Positions 22,377 through 35,131 of a DNA stretch of 64,000 nucleotides are shown here, piece after piece (positions within the stretch are counted from its first letter, which is position 1; each line of letters begins with the position of its first letter). The notes under the pieces are model-generated. The model ran no database searches, was not told the origin of the DNA, and saw only the letters and a program-made list of their open reading frames with translations. The DNA lies in assembly GCA_002286715.1 (NCBI GenBank), contig NSJX01000019.1, positions 186,001 to 250,000 on the forward strand, written 5' to 3'. The DNA comes from Dentipellis sp. KUC8613. Its lineage: Eukaryota; Basidiomycota; Agaricomycetes; Russulales; Hericiaceae. The position numbers were made by a program, and so were the translations under genes.

Positions 22377-24753
22377 TTTCGAAGAGTTTCTCGCACACGT
22401 TGTAAGTGATTGTAATCGCCACGGGCCGGGAAAGGCTTTGAGCGCTTAAGAAAGATAGTTGAGGGCGATGTGCCAATGGGTGACAAGCAAAGAAGCTGCA
22501 AGTAGAGACCGAAAAGGGTGCAGATGCGAAAGGGGAAGGCGGGAAACAATGGCAAGGGGGACCGAACACAACCTTGTGGGGCACGGTTGGGCAGCAATCG
22601 CCTTTGCACGTCGGTTTAATAAACGATGTGGTCGTCTCCAGCGTGACAATAGGCGATGCACTTGCCACAGTTTGGGAAGGCCGAGGGATACGCAGGCCCG
22701 GATGGCACGAGAGAAACCGTCAGCCGATGTCTGCTACCTGGACGATGGTTTCTGACGACGGGATGATCAAAGGTCGCGAGGGACTATGATGCTGTGTGCA
22801 ATCAACATCCGACAGCCTTGAGGATATATCAGGTAGCACGACAGGCTGTACAGGCGTTGAAGTCATCATTAGGCGCCCCAAGGGGAATTGTCATGGGCTC
22901 CGTACTTACCAAACCAGACGATGGATCTGGCTTTCACGAGGAAGATCAGAGCCATCGGGTTAGCGTAAAGGTGGCAAACCCCGATGAAGCGCTCGTCGCT
23001 TGCAAAAACCTCGAGGGGTCGCAGATTGATGGCGGATTTGGCGGCACTGATGCGAACCACCATGCTCGTTTGCCCTCTGGGGAGGCCCGAGGGCCCCGCA
23101 CGCCCCGCACGCTTTGAGATATGAATAATTACGTCTTCTAACAAGCGTAATGAGCGTGCCACGTCCACGTCTGCCTCGGGGAGCAGGCGATGCTGGTGGT
23201 GTCCAACCTGATCTGCGTGGGACAGATGAGCGCGAGCTCGGAACTAGAAGTCGTCCCGACCCGTTCTATGCCCCATGACGATGCCATCGGATGCAGAGAC
23301 ACATAATCAATACGTACGTATCTACGAGTGGGCAGCTTTGAGATTCGGGGAGGGGGAGCAGTGCTGTTGCACGATGTTGCCTGGAATGATTCGCCGTGCA
23401 GTGTGAGAGGCATCATATCACCATGGCCCTTCCCCGCAGTGTCCCGAGCATCCCGTCACGTGTATGGGCGCTACACAGCAACATAGGACGGAGCATCCAC
23501 CTGTCGAGCTCAATCATCCTGGGATGAGCAGCGGCATAGTTACTATCCTATTCATTCCAAAGGTCTTTGAATTTTGACCCACCGTCTCCTCGCCTGATAC
23601 GCATTGTAGCTTGCCTGCCGGCGGAGGCAATACTCAAAATCCTTTAAATTACAATTTAATTAATACCTGGCCCGACATCCGAACCCGGGAAGCGCCGGGT
23701 TACTGGCGAGTGTAAGCCCCCACAGCCTTTTATTGTTCCTGCGAACGCCGGTTGTATCCATGTTGTAGATCCCGAGCATGCAACCCGACGACGAGGCATG
23801 CACTTAGGTATCGGTGTCGGCGTCAGCGTTTTCAATCGACTCGGAGGTACGCCCTTGACTACAACCGGCTGGAGGTAGCGGTGCTACTTTCTCGGGAGAG
23901 AAAACGGAGAGCTGGCTCGTTGCTCTCGAGGTTTGTTTCGGTCTGCCTTGAACGAGGACCAGCTCGGAACCGATGAGATTCGTCGATCCGAATAGCGAAT
24001 TGACAGTGAACAATCAAAGAATTGGTCGAGGCTATCGGCTAGGTCAGATAATCGGGCCTCTATGACACAATTGAGACGCTCTTACTCGCAGTAGCACTTG
24101 TAGATGCAATCATCGGAGCAACGGCTGTAAGATATTTAGGACTATTGAACGGGGCCCAGGCCAGCGTGCGAGCGACACTTGACGCTTGGAATAGCTTTTG
24201 TAGTGTCGTGTATTGCCACATACGCGGCACAGAGCAAGAGTCCAAGGTCGCGGCCAGGACGGATGTGTGCTGTGGTACACATAACCATTGACATCAGTGA
24301 ATGCTCGATGCAAGTCATGCGGACGGCTGGGACGCATATGGACGTGCACCTCCACCCACGTAACCGACTTGACGTGACCCTCGGGGCATGTCATCAAACC
24401 GCAGACGTTGCAACTTTCACACCACGTTATGCCCACGGCGTACAGCAGCGTTGCGTATGTGATCCACGGATGATGGTCGGATATATGGAGCCACGCCAAT
24501 ATGTAGAATGATTCAATATTCAATTGTCGTCGGTGTGTCACTCACCGCCCTAAGAACGCTTCTTTCGTCGCTTCCGAACCGATGTCTATTGGAGGCCAAA
24601 GACGACCGTCGGAGACTATTCATACTGGTGTATTGTACCCAACGGCGAGCCACGGCACTCCTCGAAACTCCAATAAAGATGGAGTGATGGTCGTATGTCG
24701 CCAGGCTAGGATCGCGCAGCGTTATACAAACGGCTTGCTTTGTGTAGACATGT
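22377..24753. other. Long region without a supported gene
   Basis: About 2.4 kb with lower GC than its neighbours in parts. The region 22377-22790 is the upstream area of the coiled-coil gene. Around 24060-24540 the minus strand has a 143-codon frame with some protein-like stretches (WITYATLLYAVGITW), but no coherent exon set or family, so I leave it unannotated; it may be relic sequence. Confidence 0.4.
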
Positions 24754-25148
24754 TTACTCTTCATCTTCGATTTTGTAACGGGTTACATCGCGCCACACCT
24801 TCCCCTTTGGCAACACTTGACTGAAGGCAGATGGTTAGACAGCCGAACGGTCGCGATAACGCGCACTTACCTAGCCTCTGGAGGGATTTCCACCTCGCCT
24901 GTAGTCATGTCGATGTTCACAAACCTGGTTATCTCGACAGCTGGCCGCCCGGGGCAACTGCATGCGATTTAGGTATTCATAAATGACCAAGACCAAGACG
25001 CCACCCACATGCGAAGGATACGGGGTATTGGGAAGCAGTGGAACTGACGTGATCCATCCGCTTCCTGCCGCAGCTCACAAGAGTAATGCAGAAGCTCAAC
25101 AAGCTGACATTTCGAACTTGGCTTCGGATCCGGCGCCTCCGAAGACAT
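24754..25148 (-). CDS. SOM1: Som1-like subunit of the mitochondrial inner membrane peptidase (97 aa, three short exons)
   Basis: Exons 25148-25009, 24957-24871 and 24820-24754 sum to 294 nt, exactly 98 codons, with GT-AG introns. The protein starts MSSEAPDPKPSSK and has the Som1 cysteine pattern: CQLVELLHYSCELRQ, FHCFPIPRILRIC, then PAVEITRF. In yeast Som1 assists the Imp1/Imp2 inner membrane peptidase that matures some intermembrane-space proteins. The cysteine pairs suggest Mia40-dependent import. The C-terminal half (GEVEIPPEASQVLP, KVWRDVTRYKIEDEE) goes beyond the core domain. The gene is easy to miss because every exon is under 150 nt. It diverges from the S-adenosylhomocysteinase gene, sharing a 335-base promoter region. 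Confidence 0.72.
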
Positions 25149-25483
25149 GTAGCTGCGAGTAACGCTGTAGCTCGGTAGTACGGTAGCAATTGTATAGCTC
25201 GACTGACCTTCTGCGTAACCGAAGTCGAACCCTGCTCGGCCCACTGTGTGAAGGACGGCTGAGTAACGGAGAACTGTTGAGTAGAACGTCAATGCGGTAT
25301 GCAAGCCAGTGAGAGGAGCTCCGCCGCAGGGCCTGCGCGCGCTCGGGTAAATGCGAAGTCGGCACGTGGGCCTCCATTCTTGCACAAAACCGGATTTCTG
25401 CGCATCGCACGGTTTTCGTTCACCCCTCATCAGGCCTCACAACTTCTCCTCCGCACCCCCTTCTACCTTCTTTCTTTGACAAA
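25149..25483. promoter_or_regulatory. Divergent promoter between the Som1-like and SAH1 genes
   Basis: A 335-base space between two start codons. The SAH1 side ends in a pyrimidine-rich tract (CTTCTACCTTCTTTCTTTG) directly before ACAAAATGG, typical of highly expressed fungal genes. Confidence 0.5.
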
Positions 25484-27351
<1,868 letters not shown>

Positions 27352-28043
27352 GTGTCTCGCTCCCGAGATGCTTAATTTATTGTGGCGCTTCTGACGGCCT
27401 CAACGCCGCCCCCACCAACGCGAGATAACAGAAAATGGATTCAACGTCCTGTGGTGTGGCAAAATGTAGACGACTCTCAACGCTGTCGTCTGTAGGCGGA
27501 TGAATGGGGTTTCCTCGTGCCCGTGGGCACGCGGCTCCGGGGTGGGCGTGGAGGCCGGGGCGGTGGAGTTGTGGGTGGGGGCGCTTCTCGTAGACCATCA
27601 CATTTGGGGGCCTCAACGAGCCCGTTTCTAGTCCACTTTATGAATCGTTAACGTTATGTCATTTGCAAGCAATGCTTTCGAACAAACACGTTCTGGAGTG
27701 AGGTTACATGTGCCGCGCATTCGCGTACGAGCGAAGGCCGACGAGTCCGAGGCTGGAGCCAATTTGGAGGATACCATGCTGTTCGGCCCCGCCGAAGGAC
27801 GCTGACGCTCATTCTGTTGCTCTGCGCCTGCGGTGTTGCTTCTTCCCCACAACCACCGCGCAGAAGACAACTCAGCGTCTCCAATGATGGGCGCACAAAG
27901 GCGCCCATATAAATACATACGGACGTCAGGGTGCACCGGGCCTTGCGGCACTGCACCGTTTACTACTTGAATCCGCGATGGTGTGCCTTTTGATAGACAT
28001 CTCTCCAGCTCCCTGACCATCACCGTCTCGGTGACCTCCAGCT
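27352..28043. other. Intergenic
   Basis: 3' flank of SAH1 and 5' flank of the next plus-strand gene. No gene seen. Confidence 0.5.
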
Positions 28044-29963
28044 ATGGGCAACAGCAGTGAAGCGTCCGCACTTGGGCCTATTGACCCCTCGTCTGTGAAT
28101 TTGGGCGAAGAGGAGAAGAATGCGCCGTGGATCGTACGGAAGCTTGTTGGGGTGAGTGGGTTCATCAGTATCCTCTGATAGCAATATTTTCCTGGAAGAA
28201 GTCATTGCTAATGAGTGTATTCACGCTTGGTTTATTACATGCATACTCCCGGATGCTTTTGCCTTGGCTGTTGACTCCCGTGGCCATCTTGCCTTCGCAC
28301 CGGACTGTTTGATCGTGGCGATGTGTCCCTGCTCCTGCTGCGCCATGCCAGTCGATGACCGGCCGGATCGTGATATCGTCGTACGAATCAATGCGGGCGG
28401 CAGGAACGAGCGTCGTGTGTCTTTCGCCCGTGAGTGCTGACACCCCCTCTGCTTTACAAATCACAGATATAGACCGCATCCCATGCATATGTCAACCGTA
28501 GTGGGGTGACTCGTCCCCGTTCCTGCTCCCATGCGTCCGCTTCCGAGACCTGGTGGTGCACACCGTTATTGCGGCGACGGTGAGTCCACGAAATTGAATT
28601 CGCGATGCCTCATTACTCAGTAATATTTGGTGATATATTGTGCAGGGCGGCATGGCGGCCGTAGCGGCACCCGTCATGGGCCCTGTGTCGGACGTCATCG
28701 TGAACGCCGTGGGCGACTCCATCCTGGTGGAGGTCGGGATGCACGCGGGGTTCAAGCTGTCCGTGGAGGCCGCAAACGACCTCGTCTTCGACAAGCCGAT
28801 CAAGAAGATCATACCCGCGTATGACAAGATGCTCGAGAGCACGCACGTGAAGACTATCCTCATCACGCTCAAATACAAGCACACGCTCGAGGACGCGTCG
28901 CTGGGATTCTACCGCAGCAGTCTGCACCAGTGCGTCGCATTTATTGAGGACGCGCGATCGCCCTGATCAATTTACCGCTGTCGCGCAGGGACAATTCGCT
29001 GTTCGCGTCTGTCATGGATTATCTTGCCGTGGAGAAGGGCTGGTTTAACCCGTATCTGTTCGCGAGCGGCCGCCGCCCTATCATCCCGCGCTCCATGCGG
29101 CCAGACGTCATCTTCTGCCACGGGCCGTTCTTGTCGGGTACGCATCCTCATTCGCCTACACAGCAAAGCGATTCCAGCTTCTGATCGCCCATGAACATGG
29201 ATATTGCATGCAACTAGGCGACTACAAGATTGGGCAGACGCTGCTCGCCGAGTCTGCCTCCGTCATCACGCTCGCGCACGCGCCGCCGCCCGAGCACGCC
29301 GCGCCGCCCGGCGCGCCCGACGCGCACCACCACCTGTCGCTGTCGAGCCTGCCGACGCTGTCAAACATGTTCGCGCGCTCGCGCACGCCGTCGCCCGAGC
29401 CCGCGCTGACGCCGCTGCCCGCGCCGCCGATCCCGCGCCGCATGGTCATCCTCGTCGTCGGGCTCAAGCCGCACCGCAAGCTGTGGACGACGAGCGCGCG
29501 CCCGAGCGAGAGCGTGATGTACTACCAGTTGCTGAACGGCTGCCCCGCGATCGTCGTCCCCGTCAAGGTCGGCGCGCCGCTTGTTGCGTGGGACGGGCTC
29601 ACGCTCGAGCAGTTGTGGAAGGTCCCGCTGCCGCAGGACGGCGGCGCGGAGACGAAGCCGGGCGCGGAGGATAAGTATGAGGGGATTGTGAGCGTGTTGC
29701 TGGAGTATCTTGATATGTGTGTCGATTGGTCGCGTGCGGTGCTCCCGGAGATCCAAGTCAACCTGGAAGATGGCGACGAGGAGAAGAAGGCGGCGGGCGC
29801 GAAGGATGGCGAGGAGAAGACGCCTGAGGACGAGAAGAAGGACGCGCTCAGGACGGCGTTGCGCCTGTTGGTTGCGGGGGCGATCCGCAGCGGGCAGAGC
29901 AAGATTGTGAAGGACGAAGTCGACAAGGAACGCTCGGGCATTGCCATGTGGCGAATACCGTGA
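28044..29963 (+). CDS. Unrecognised protein, 454 aa
   Basis: Five exons (28044-28151, 28502-28579, 28646-28929, 28989-29137, 29218-29963) add up to exactly 455 codons. After an acidic N-terminus comes FLLPCVRFRDLVVHTVIAAT and a small-residue-rich stretch (GGMAAVAAPVMGPVSDVIV), possibly membrane-associating. Folded-looking sequence follows: KLSVEAANDLVFDKPIKKII, TILITLKYKHTLEDASLGFY and RPDVIFCHGPFLSG. A Ser/Pro-rich linker precedes RRMVILVVGLKPHRKLW and MYYQLLNGCPAIVVPVKVG. The C-terminus is Lys/Glu-rich. Intron 1 (350 nt) is long for this genome. I recognise no family. Confidence 0.72.
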
Positions 29964-31527
29964 TCGTTCCGTGGAAATGTTGGGAGGAGTGAAACGCTGG
30001 GAGGCCGTGTGTGGAAGAGGGCGTGCTGCGCATTATTGAGAGGCTAAGGTACAAGGATTTGCGAGGAGTAGGGAGGAGGCGTGACAACTGTCGTAAAGTT
30101 TCGGTGTATCCCTGCTACTTGTTTATACCCAGTAGGCCGAATACGGATTACTTTTCCATAGATGCGGTATGACAGTTCCCCGGTAGATGCTGGGCGTTTC
30201 AGTAAGAGAACGCATTCCTTGGGAGCGCCATATTGCTGGCAGGCATTGCGGGACGCTCGCTGGTGGCGCCCCACCGGGATTCTCTGACCGGAAACGGAGT
30301 GCGCCAGTTGTACCCAAGGTCGCGGGCCTTCTACAATGGCACAAAGGGAGACAGTTGCAATATGACCTTCGACCAACCGAGTAATTAGCAATGCTAGGTG
30401 CTGTTGAGCCTCCAATTGTCAGTTCCGTCTGTCGATGTCGTACGAGCCTTACATATGCAGTGGTCAAGATGTCGGAATATCCGGTATCATGTTTGTCTGT
30501 ATGTTTCAGGTCTTCATCAGCGGCACAGTGCGAATCTGGTCCGCAGATGCGAGCGACTGTTGCCCTACGAGAGGAACGGGGTGAAACAGTATCTGGTCGA
30601 GACACCTAAGGCAAAGAGCTGTTGTCCTTTGTTCTTCAAAAGGATATGCCAAAATCAACAAAGCCACCTACACGTCAGTACGACGTCCTTCCATCCCTTG
30701 ATGAGAACACCCACAGCTCAAGCTGCCGTTCGACCACAGCTGGAGTGTCAACACGAGCGGAAGTTTCGCGCTGTATGTTAGAATCAATCTCAGCCGCGAC
30801 AAAGCACTCACACCACATCACAGCTGTGGGTCACTTGAGCTGACGCTAAACAATAACTGAGCCGCATGACCACAAGCGTATCTCATGATGCGACAGATAA
30901 GGCCACGATGTGTCAGTACAGGGGCCGGAGTTCGTTGAGAGAAGCAGGATAAGCAGCGATCCCCGCAGAAAAGCCAGGAGCCGCCACACCGAGGTGGGTA
31001 TTAAGCGTCACTGTGCCGTGAAACCGAGATGCCATCGAGAAAATAACGATCAGAAAGACAGCCAGTATTTTCCAACGAATGGTGTGAGCGATATGGGGAC
31101 TGTGCGAGCTCAACTGACGAGAGTGGAGGAACAGAAGGGCGCGTTGGCGGAAGGCTCTCGGGGGAGTCGAGGGCCCCGGCGCCGAGAAAGGAAGGAGGAT
31201 CGGCTGAATTTCCGACGGGGTTACTGAGCGCGGCGCTTGTGCACGTCTTCCACTGACCGCCACCTCCCCCAGGCCCTCCGCCTCCCGACCCTCTGTCTTA
31301 TAAGACCCCTCCAAGCGAGGTCAAAAACCCGCAATTCCCTGCCCCTCTCCTCTGTTCTGTCTTCTCCCGCTAACTCACCCCCAGAAAGCTCTGCAAACCC
31401 ACCGTTCTTCTTCCGGACCCCGCAGGCGAATCGATCGACTTCCTTGCCTCTGTTCCACTCGACTCTGCTAGTCGCGCAGCCAGTGATTCTCGTGTCTGAC
31501 GAGGCGCTTGGTTTCGTTCAGCCAGAG
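29964..31527. other. Intergenic and probable 5' leader of the LARP gene
   Basis: No gene supported. From about 31240 to 31527 the frame upstream of the chosen LARP start stays open, so an earlier start or a long leader is possible. Confidence 0.45.
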
Positions 31528-34500
31528 ATGGGACCCGCTTCACCATCAACCTCAAGTTTTCCGCCTCTATCCTATGCCGATCGCGCAAAGAAAGCTCCAA
31601 CTCTCAAAAATGGCAGCGCCTTCTCTTCACAGCGTCCCGGACCCCCTTCGAAGGTAGCAAATAATGCCTCGGGCCCCAGTCTTCCGAATGGTACCTCGAC
31701 AAATAGTGCAGCTCGCGCAGATGCATCCAAGCCGACGTCATCCCCTCCAGATGTTGAAACTCCCGTGTCTTCATTCGCAGCACCGCCGTCACTCGCCCAG
31801 GCCCTCTCCCCCACCCTTTCACGCTCGGCTAAAGGTGACTTGGGTGTCCAAAAGTCGAATGGTGACGTAAGTTCACCTGAGGCGTCGCGGATGCCGGCAT
31901 CACAGCAGGTAGCCTCGAAGCCAGCCCCCGTGGCGAACGTGTGGAATATGCGTATAGAGCAAATGGCTCAGGCGCGTGCACACACTCGACCTCTACAGCC
32001 CCTACCACAGAACACAGCATCTAACGACGCCCATCCCTCCATGTCGCGTAATCCTGTCAACGGCTCGGTACCGTCCAGTTCGCGAATACCTTCTGGGTCG
32101 ACCAGTTCCGGCTCAAAGTCACAAAACTCGATTCCGCTGTCGTCGACGGACAATCTTTCAAGCCCTCAAGATCCGGCTCATGATGACCCATTTGTCGTGC
32201 GTCCGAATCGCGCGCCTGTGGGCGCAGCGCATCCGGCGCCTTCGCGCCCCTCGCCTCCTCCGGTCAATGACGCCGAAAGCTGGCCAGAAGTGGGCAAGTC
32301 CGTTCCTTCCGCACCAAAACACACACACCACAACGGAGTGGGGCCGAGTAATCAGATTGAGGGGCGGGATCAGACGGAAAAGAAGGATGAGGAGGCTTCC
32401 TCGAGCCACCCTTCAACGCCTAGGAAGAGTGCGTTTTTTTGTCATATATTTTGTCCTGTTTCTAGATCAAATATGGCCGTCGCCTACCCGCCGATATCCA
32501 TATTTTTGATACTTTTGATGCTTTTGTTTAATGTCCATCCATCCCAATTGCCGACACTGATGGCTGCGTCCATTCTCTTTGCGGTCGGTTTGTACAGGTG
32601 AAAAGACCAAATGGGTCGCTGTCCCCGCCGATCAATTCTTCACGGACGGACAGCGCTCGCCAGCCCACTCGCGCAGCCACTCGCAGTACAGCTCCGGGAG
32701 GCCGCGTAACCACGCCGCAGGTTCGGGCGCTCCTTCTCATCAAGGCTCACAAGGCCCCAGCAAGGCCCCGTCGGGACGGACGTCTGCATCCCACTCACGA
32801 ATACAGAGTCGCGCTAGCAGCGTGCACTCAAGTCCGCACCACCCAGGGCGCGGCAGGCGGCTGCAGGGAGACGAAGCTGCCTCTGCAGAAGGCAGCCATC
32901 GCGTGCCGAGCACGACGAACACGCGGACGGCAAAGTCATCCCAGCATAATTCGCCGCGCATCTACGCCGACACGGCGCTCATCGCGCCCGTACCCTATGC
33001 ACCCATCACTGCCGAGACGTACGCGCTCGGACATCCGTCTCCCTCACAATCGACAAGTGCGATTTACTACATGCCGCCGCCGATGGCGCCGCCCGTACAG
33101 CACAGTCCCAACCCCTCACAGGCGGCATTCTCCCCGTCCTCGGCCTCACCATATCATCCCGTGTATTCGCTTCCACCGCCGAACGGGTACCCAAATCATG
33201 CCGTGCCGCCGCCGATGCCGCCGAATTACGCGGGTTCGCCGCAGTATCAGATGTACCCGCCATACGCATACCCGTATGGCCAGCCGTACATGTACTGGAA
33301 TGGTCCTAGCGATCGACCTCTCTATCCATCTTATGCGCCTGTGCCGATAACAGAGCAGGACCAGAAGCCGCCCATGCCTGGCGACGTGGACGGCATCGTA
33401 CCCGTGCCTTTGGGACAGGCACAGCCGGCTGTGGCGTACCAGGAGAACGAGCAGCTGCAGGGCACAAATGGGGAGGACGCAAGGGCTGCAAGACCGCGAG
33501 ACGTCGTGTTCGGGAGCTTCGGGGCGCTGGGGAGCAAGAGCCCGAGCCCGAATCCGTCGCCGGAGCAGCCTGTTGCGGAACGGGGGAGAGACAGCAAGCC
33601 TGCAGGCCAGGACGAGGGCCAGCCGGAGGAGGGCGGCGAGCGGCCGAAGCAGTTCTCGATTGGCGTCGCGCCGGGGGAGGCGGGGCCCTCGCATGCGCGT
33701 TCGCGCACACGGTCGCAGCAGGCGCGGCTGGACGCGGGCGTGCAGGGCGAGGAGCAGAAGGCGTCCGGGGGCGCCGCGCCGTCCGTGGTCGACCTGACGG
33801 ACCCGGAGACGAAGTGGGAGTTTGGAACGACGAAGCACCTCGAGGACGCGTCGCCTGCGCCGCGGCCGATGCCGCTGAACGTCGGCCTGCTGTTCACGGG
33901 CCCGCCGCAAAGCCAGGGCGCAGATCCTGCAGCACCGTCGCTGTCAGACCACCTCCGCGTGCCACAGCAGCAAGCACAGGCACCACCGCAGCTCGCGTCC
34001 CCGCCAGGCTTGAACACGCTGCAGCTGCACACCGGCCTCCCGCCGCCGCCGCCTCAGGGCCCCATACGCGACATGGACTTCGAGGTGAAGGACTTCGGGT
34101 ACGGCTTCGGGCGCCCGAGCGGGCCGGGGTACATCGCGGGCGCGCAGCGCGAGCGGCGTGCCGGGGACGAGTTTGGCGGGCGCCCACGGCGCGGGTTCGG
34201 CGGCGGGTACGCAGGGTTTGGCGGGCGCGGGGGGCGCGGGCGGGGCGCGGGGGGATTTGGCCGCGGGCGTGGATTCGGGCGCGGAGGGTATGCGCCGCGG
34301 GGGCATCAGCACCAGCATCACCAGCAACACCAACAACAGCAGCACCCGCAGCACCAGCCGCCGTTCCAGGCGACGCCGCCGCCGCCCGCGTTCCAGACGC
34401 TCCCGCCGCCGGCGCCGCACCCCGGCGAGGTGCCGTACTATGCGCCGCCGTTTGCGCCGCCGCCGCCTCCGCCGCATGTGTATGAGGCGCAGGGCCCGGG

Positions 34501-35131
34501 GTATGCGTATGTGCCGGAGCAGCAGTATGCGCCTGCGCCGCCGCCCCCGCCGCCGCAGGTGTCGGTGTCGGTGTCGACGAGCGTGTCGGGCTCGGTTGCG
34601 CCGCCGGTGCCGCGCCCGTTGTCGGAGATCGCGGTCCCGCTGGACCATACGAGGTTCTATCTGCTCGGGCAGCTGGAGTATTACCTCAGCTCGCAGAATC
34701 TGGCACAGGATTTCTTTTTGCGGAAGCAGGTGCGTCGTTTCAGCTCGGTTTATGGAAGAAGTGAAATTGACATTGTGCTCTCCTGTGCGCAGATGGACTC
34801 GCGGGGCTGGATCCCGATTGCGCTGCTCGCGTCGTTTAGGCGCGTGCGCCAGCTGACGCCCGATGCGGCGCTTGTGCATGAGGTGCTGTTGCTGTCGACG
34901 ATTGTGGAGGTGATCGGGGAGCATGTGAGGATGGGCAGTGGCGAGTGGCGGCAGTTTGTGCTGCCGGATGCACCGGCGAGTACGGTTGAGGTCAGTGAGT
35001 TGGCTGGCACTGAGGCTGAGGCTGAGGCAGCGGAGGGGGAGTGCGAGGAGGGGGAAGAAGAGGATGAAGATGACGAGGTGGAGTTTGTTATTAGTAAGGA
35101 GGTCGGACAGCCGTGGGTGTCCGCCTCGTGA
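31528..35131 (+). CDS. La-motif RNA-binding protein (LARP1/Sro9-like)
   Basis: Three exons (31528-32428, 32598-34729, 34793-35131) give 1,123 residues. Most of the protein is disordered and rich in Ser, Pro, Gln and Tyr. Near the N-terminus lies FPPLSYADRAKKA. About residues 830-890 form an RGG box (GFGGRGGRGRGAGGFGRGRG) followed by His/Gln and poly-Pro runs. The La motif lies near the C-terminus: LLGQLEYYLSSQNLAQDFFL joins over the last intron to MDSRGWIPIALLASFRRVRQ. A strongly acidic tail ends the protein. Members bind mRNA, often 5'TOP or poly(A), and affect translation. No RRM and no DM15 repeats follow, as in yeast Sro9/Slf1. The start MGPASPS at 31528 was chosen over an upstream ATG at 31237. 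Confidence 0.88.

Noticed and set aside
24060..24541. 143-codon minus-strand frame left of the Som1-like gene
   Set aside because: Some protein-like stretches but no consistent exon set or recognisable family; could be relic sequence.
28044..28070. Possible N-myristoylation at MGNSSEASALG
   Set aside because: The sixth residue is Glu, whereas the consensus needs a small residue such as Ser or Thr there.
33944..34924. 326-codon minus-strand frame opposite the LARP gene
   Set aside because: Arginine/histidine-rich shadow of the GC-rich, Pro/Gly-coding plus strand; no domain, and the plus frame holds the RGG box and La motif.
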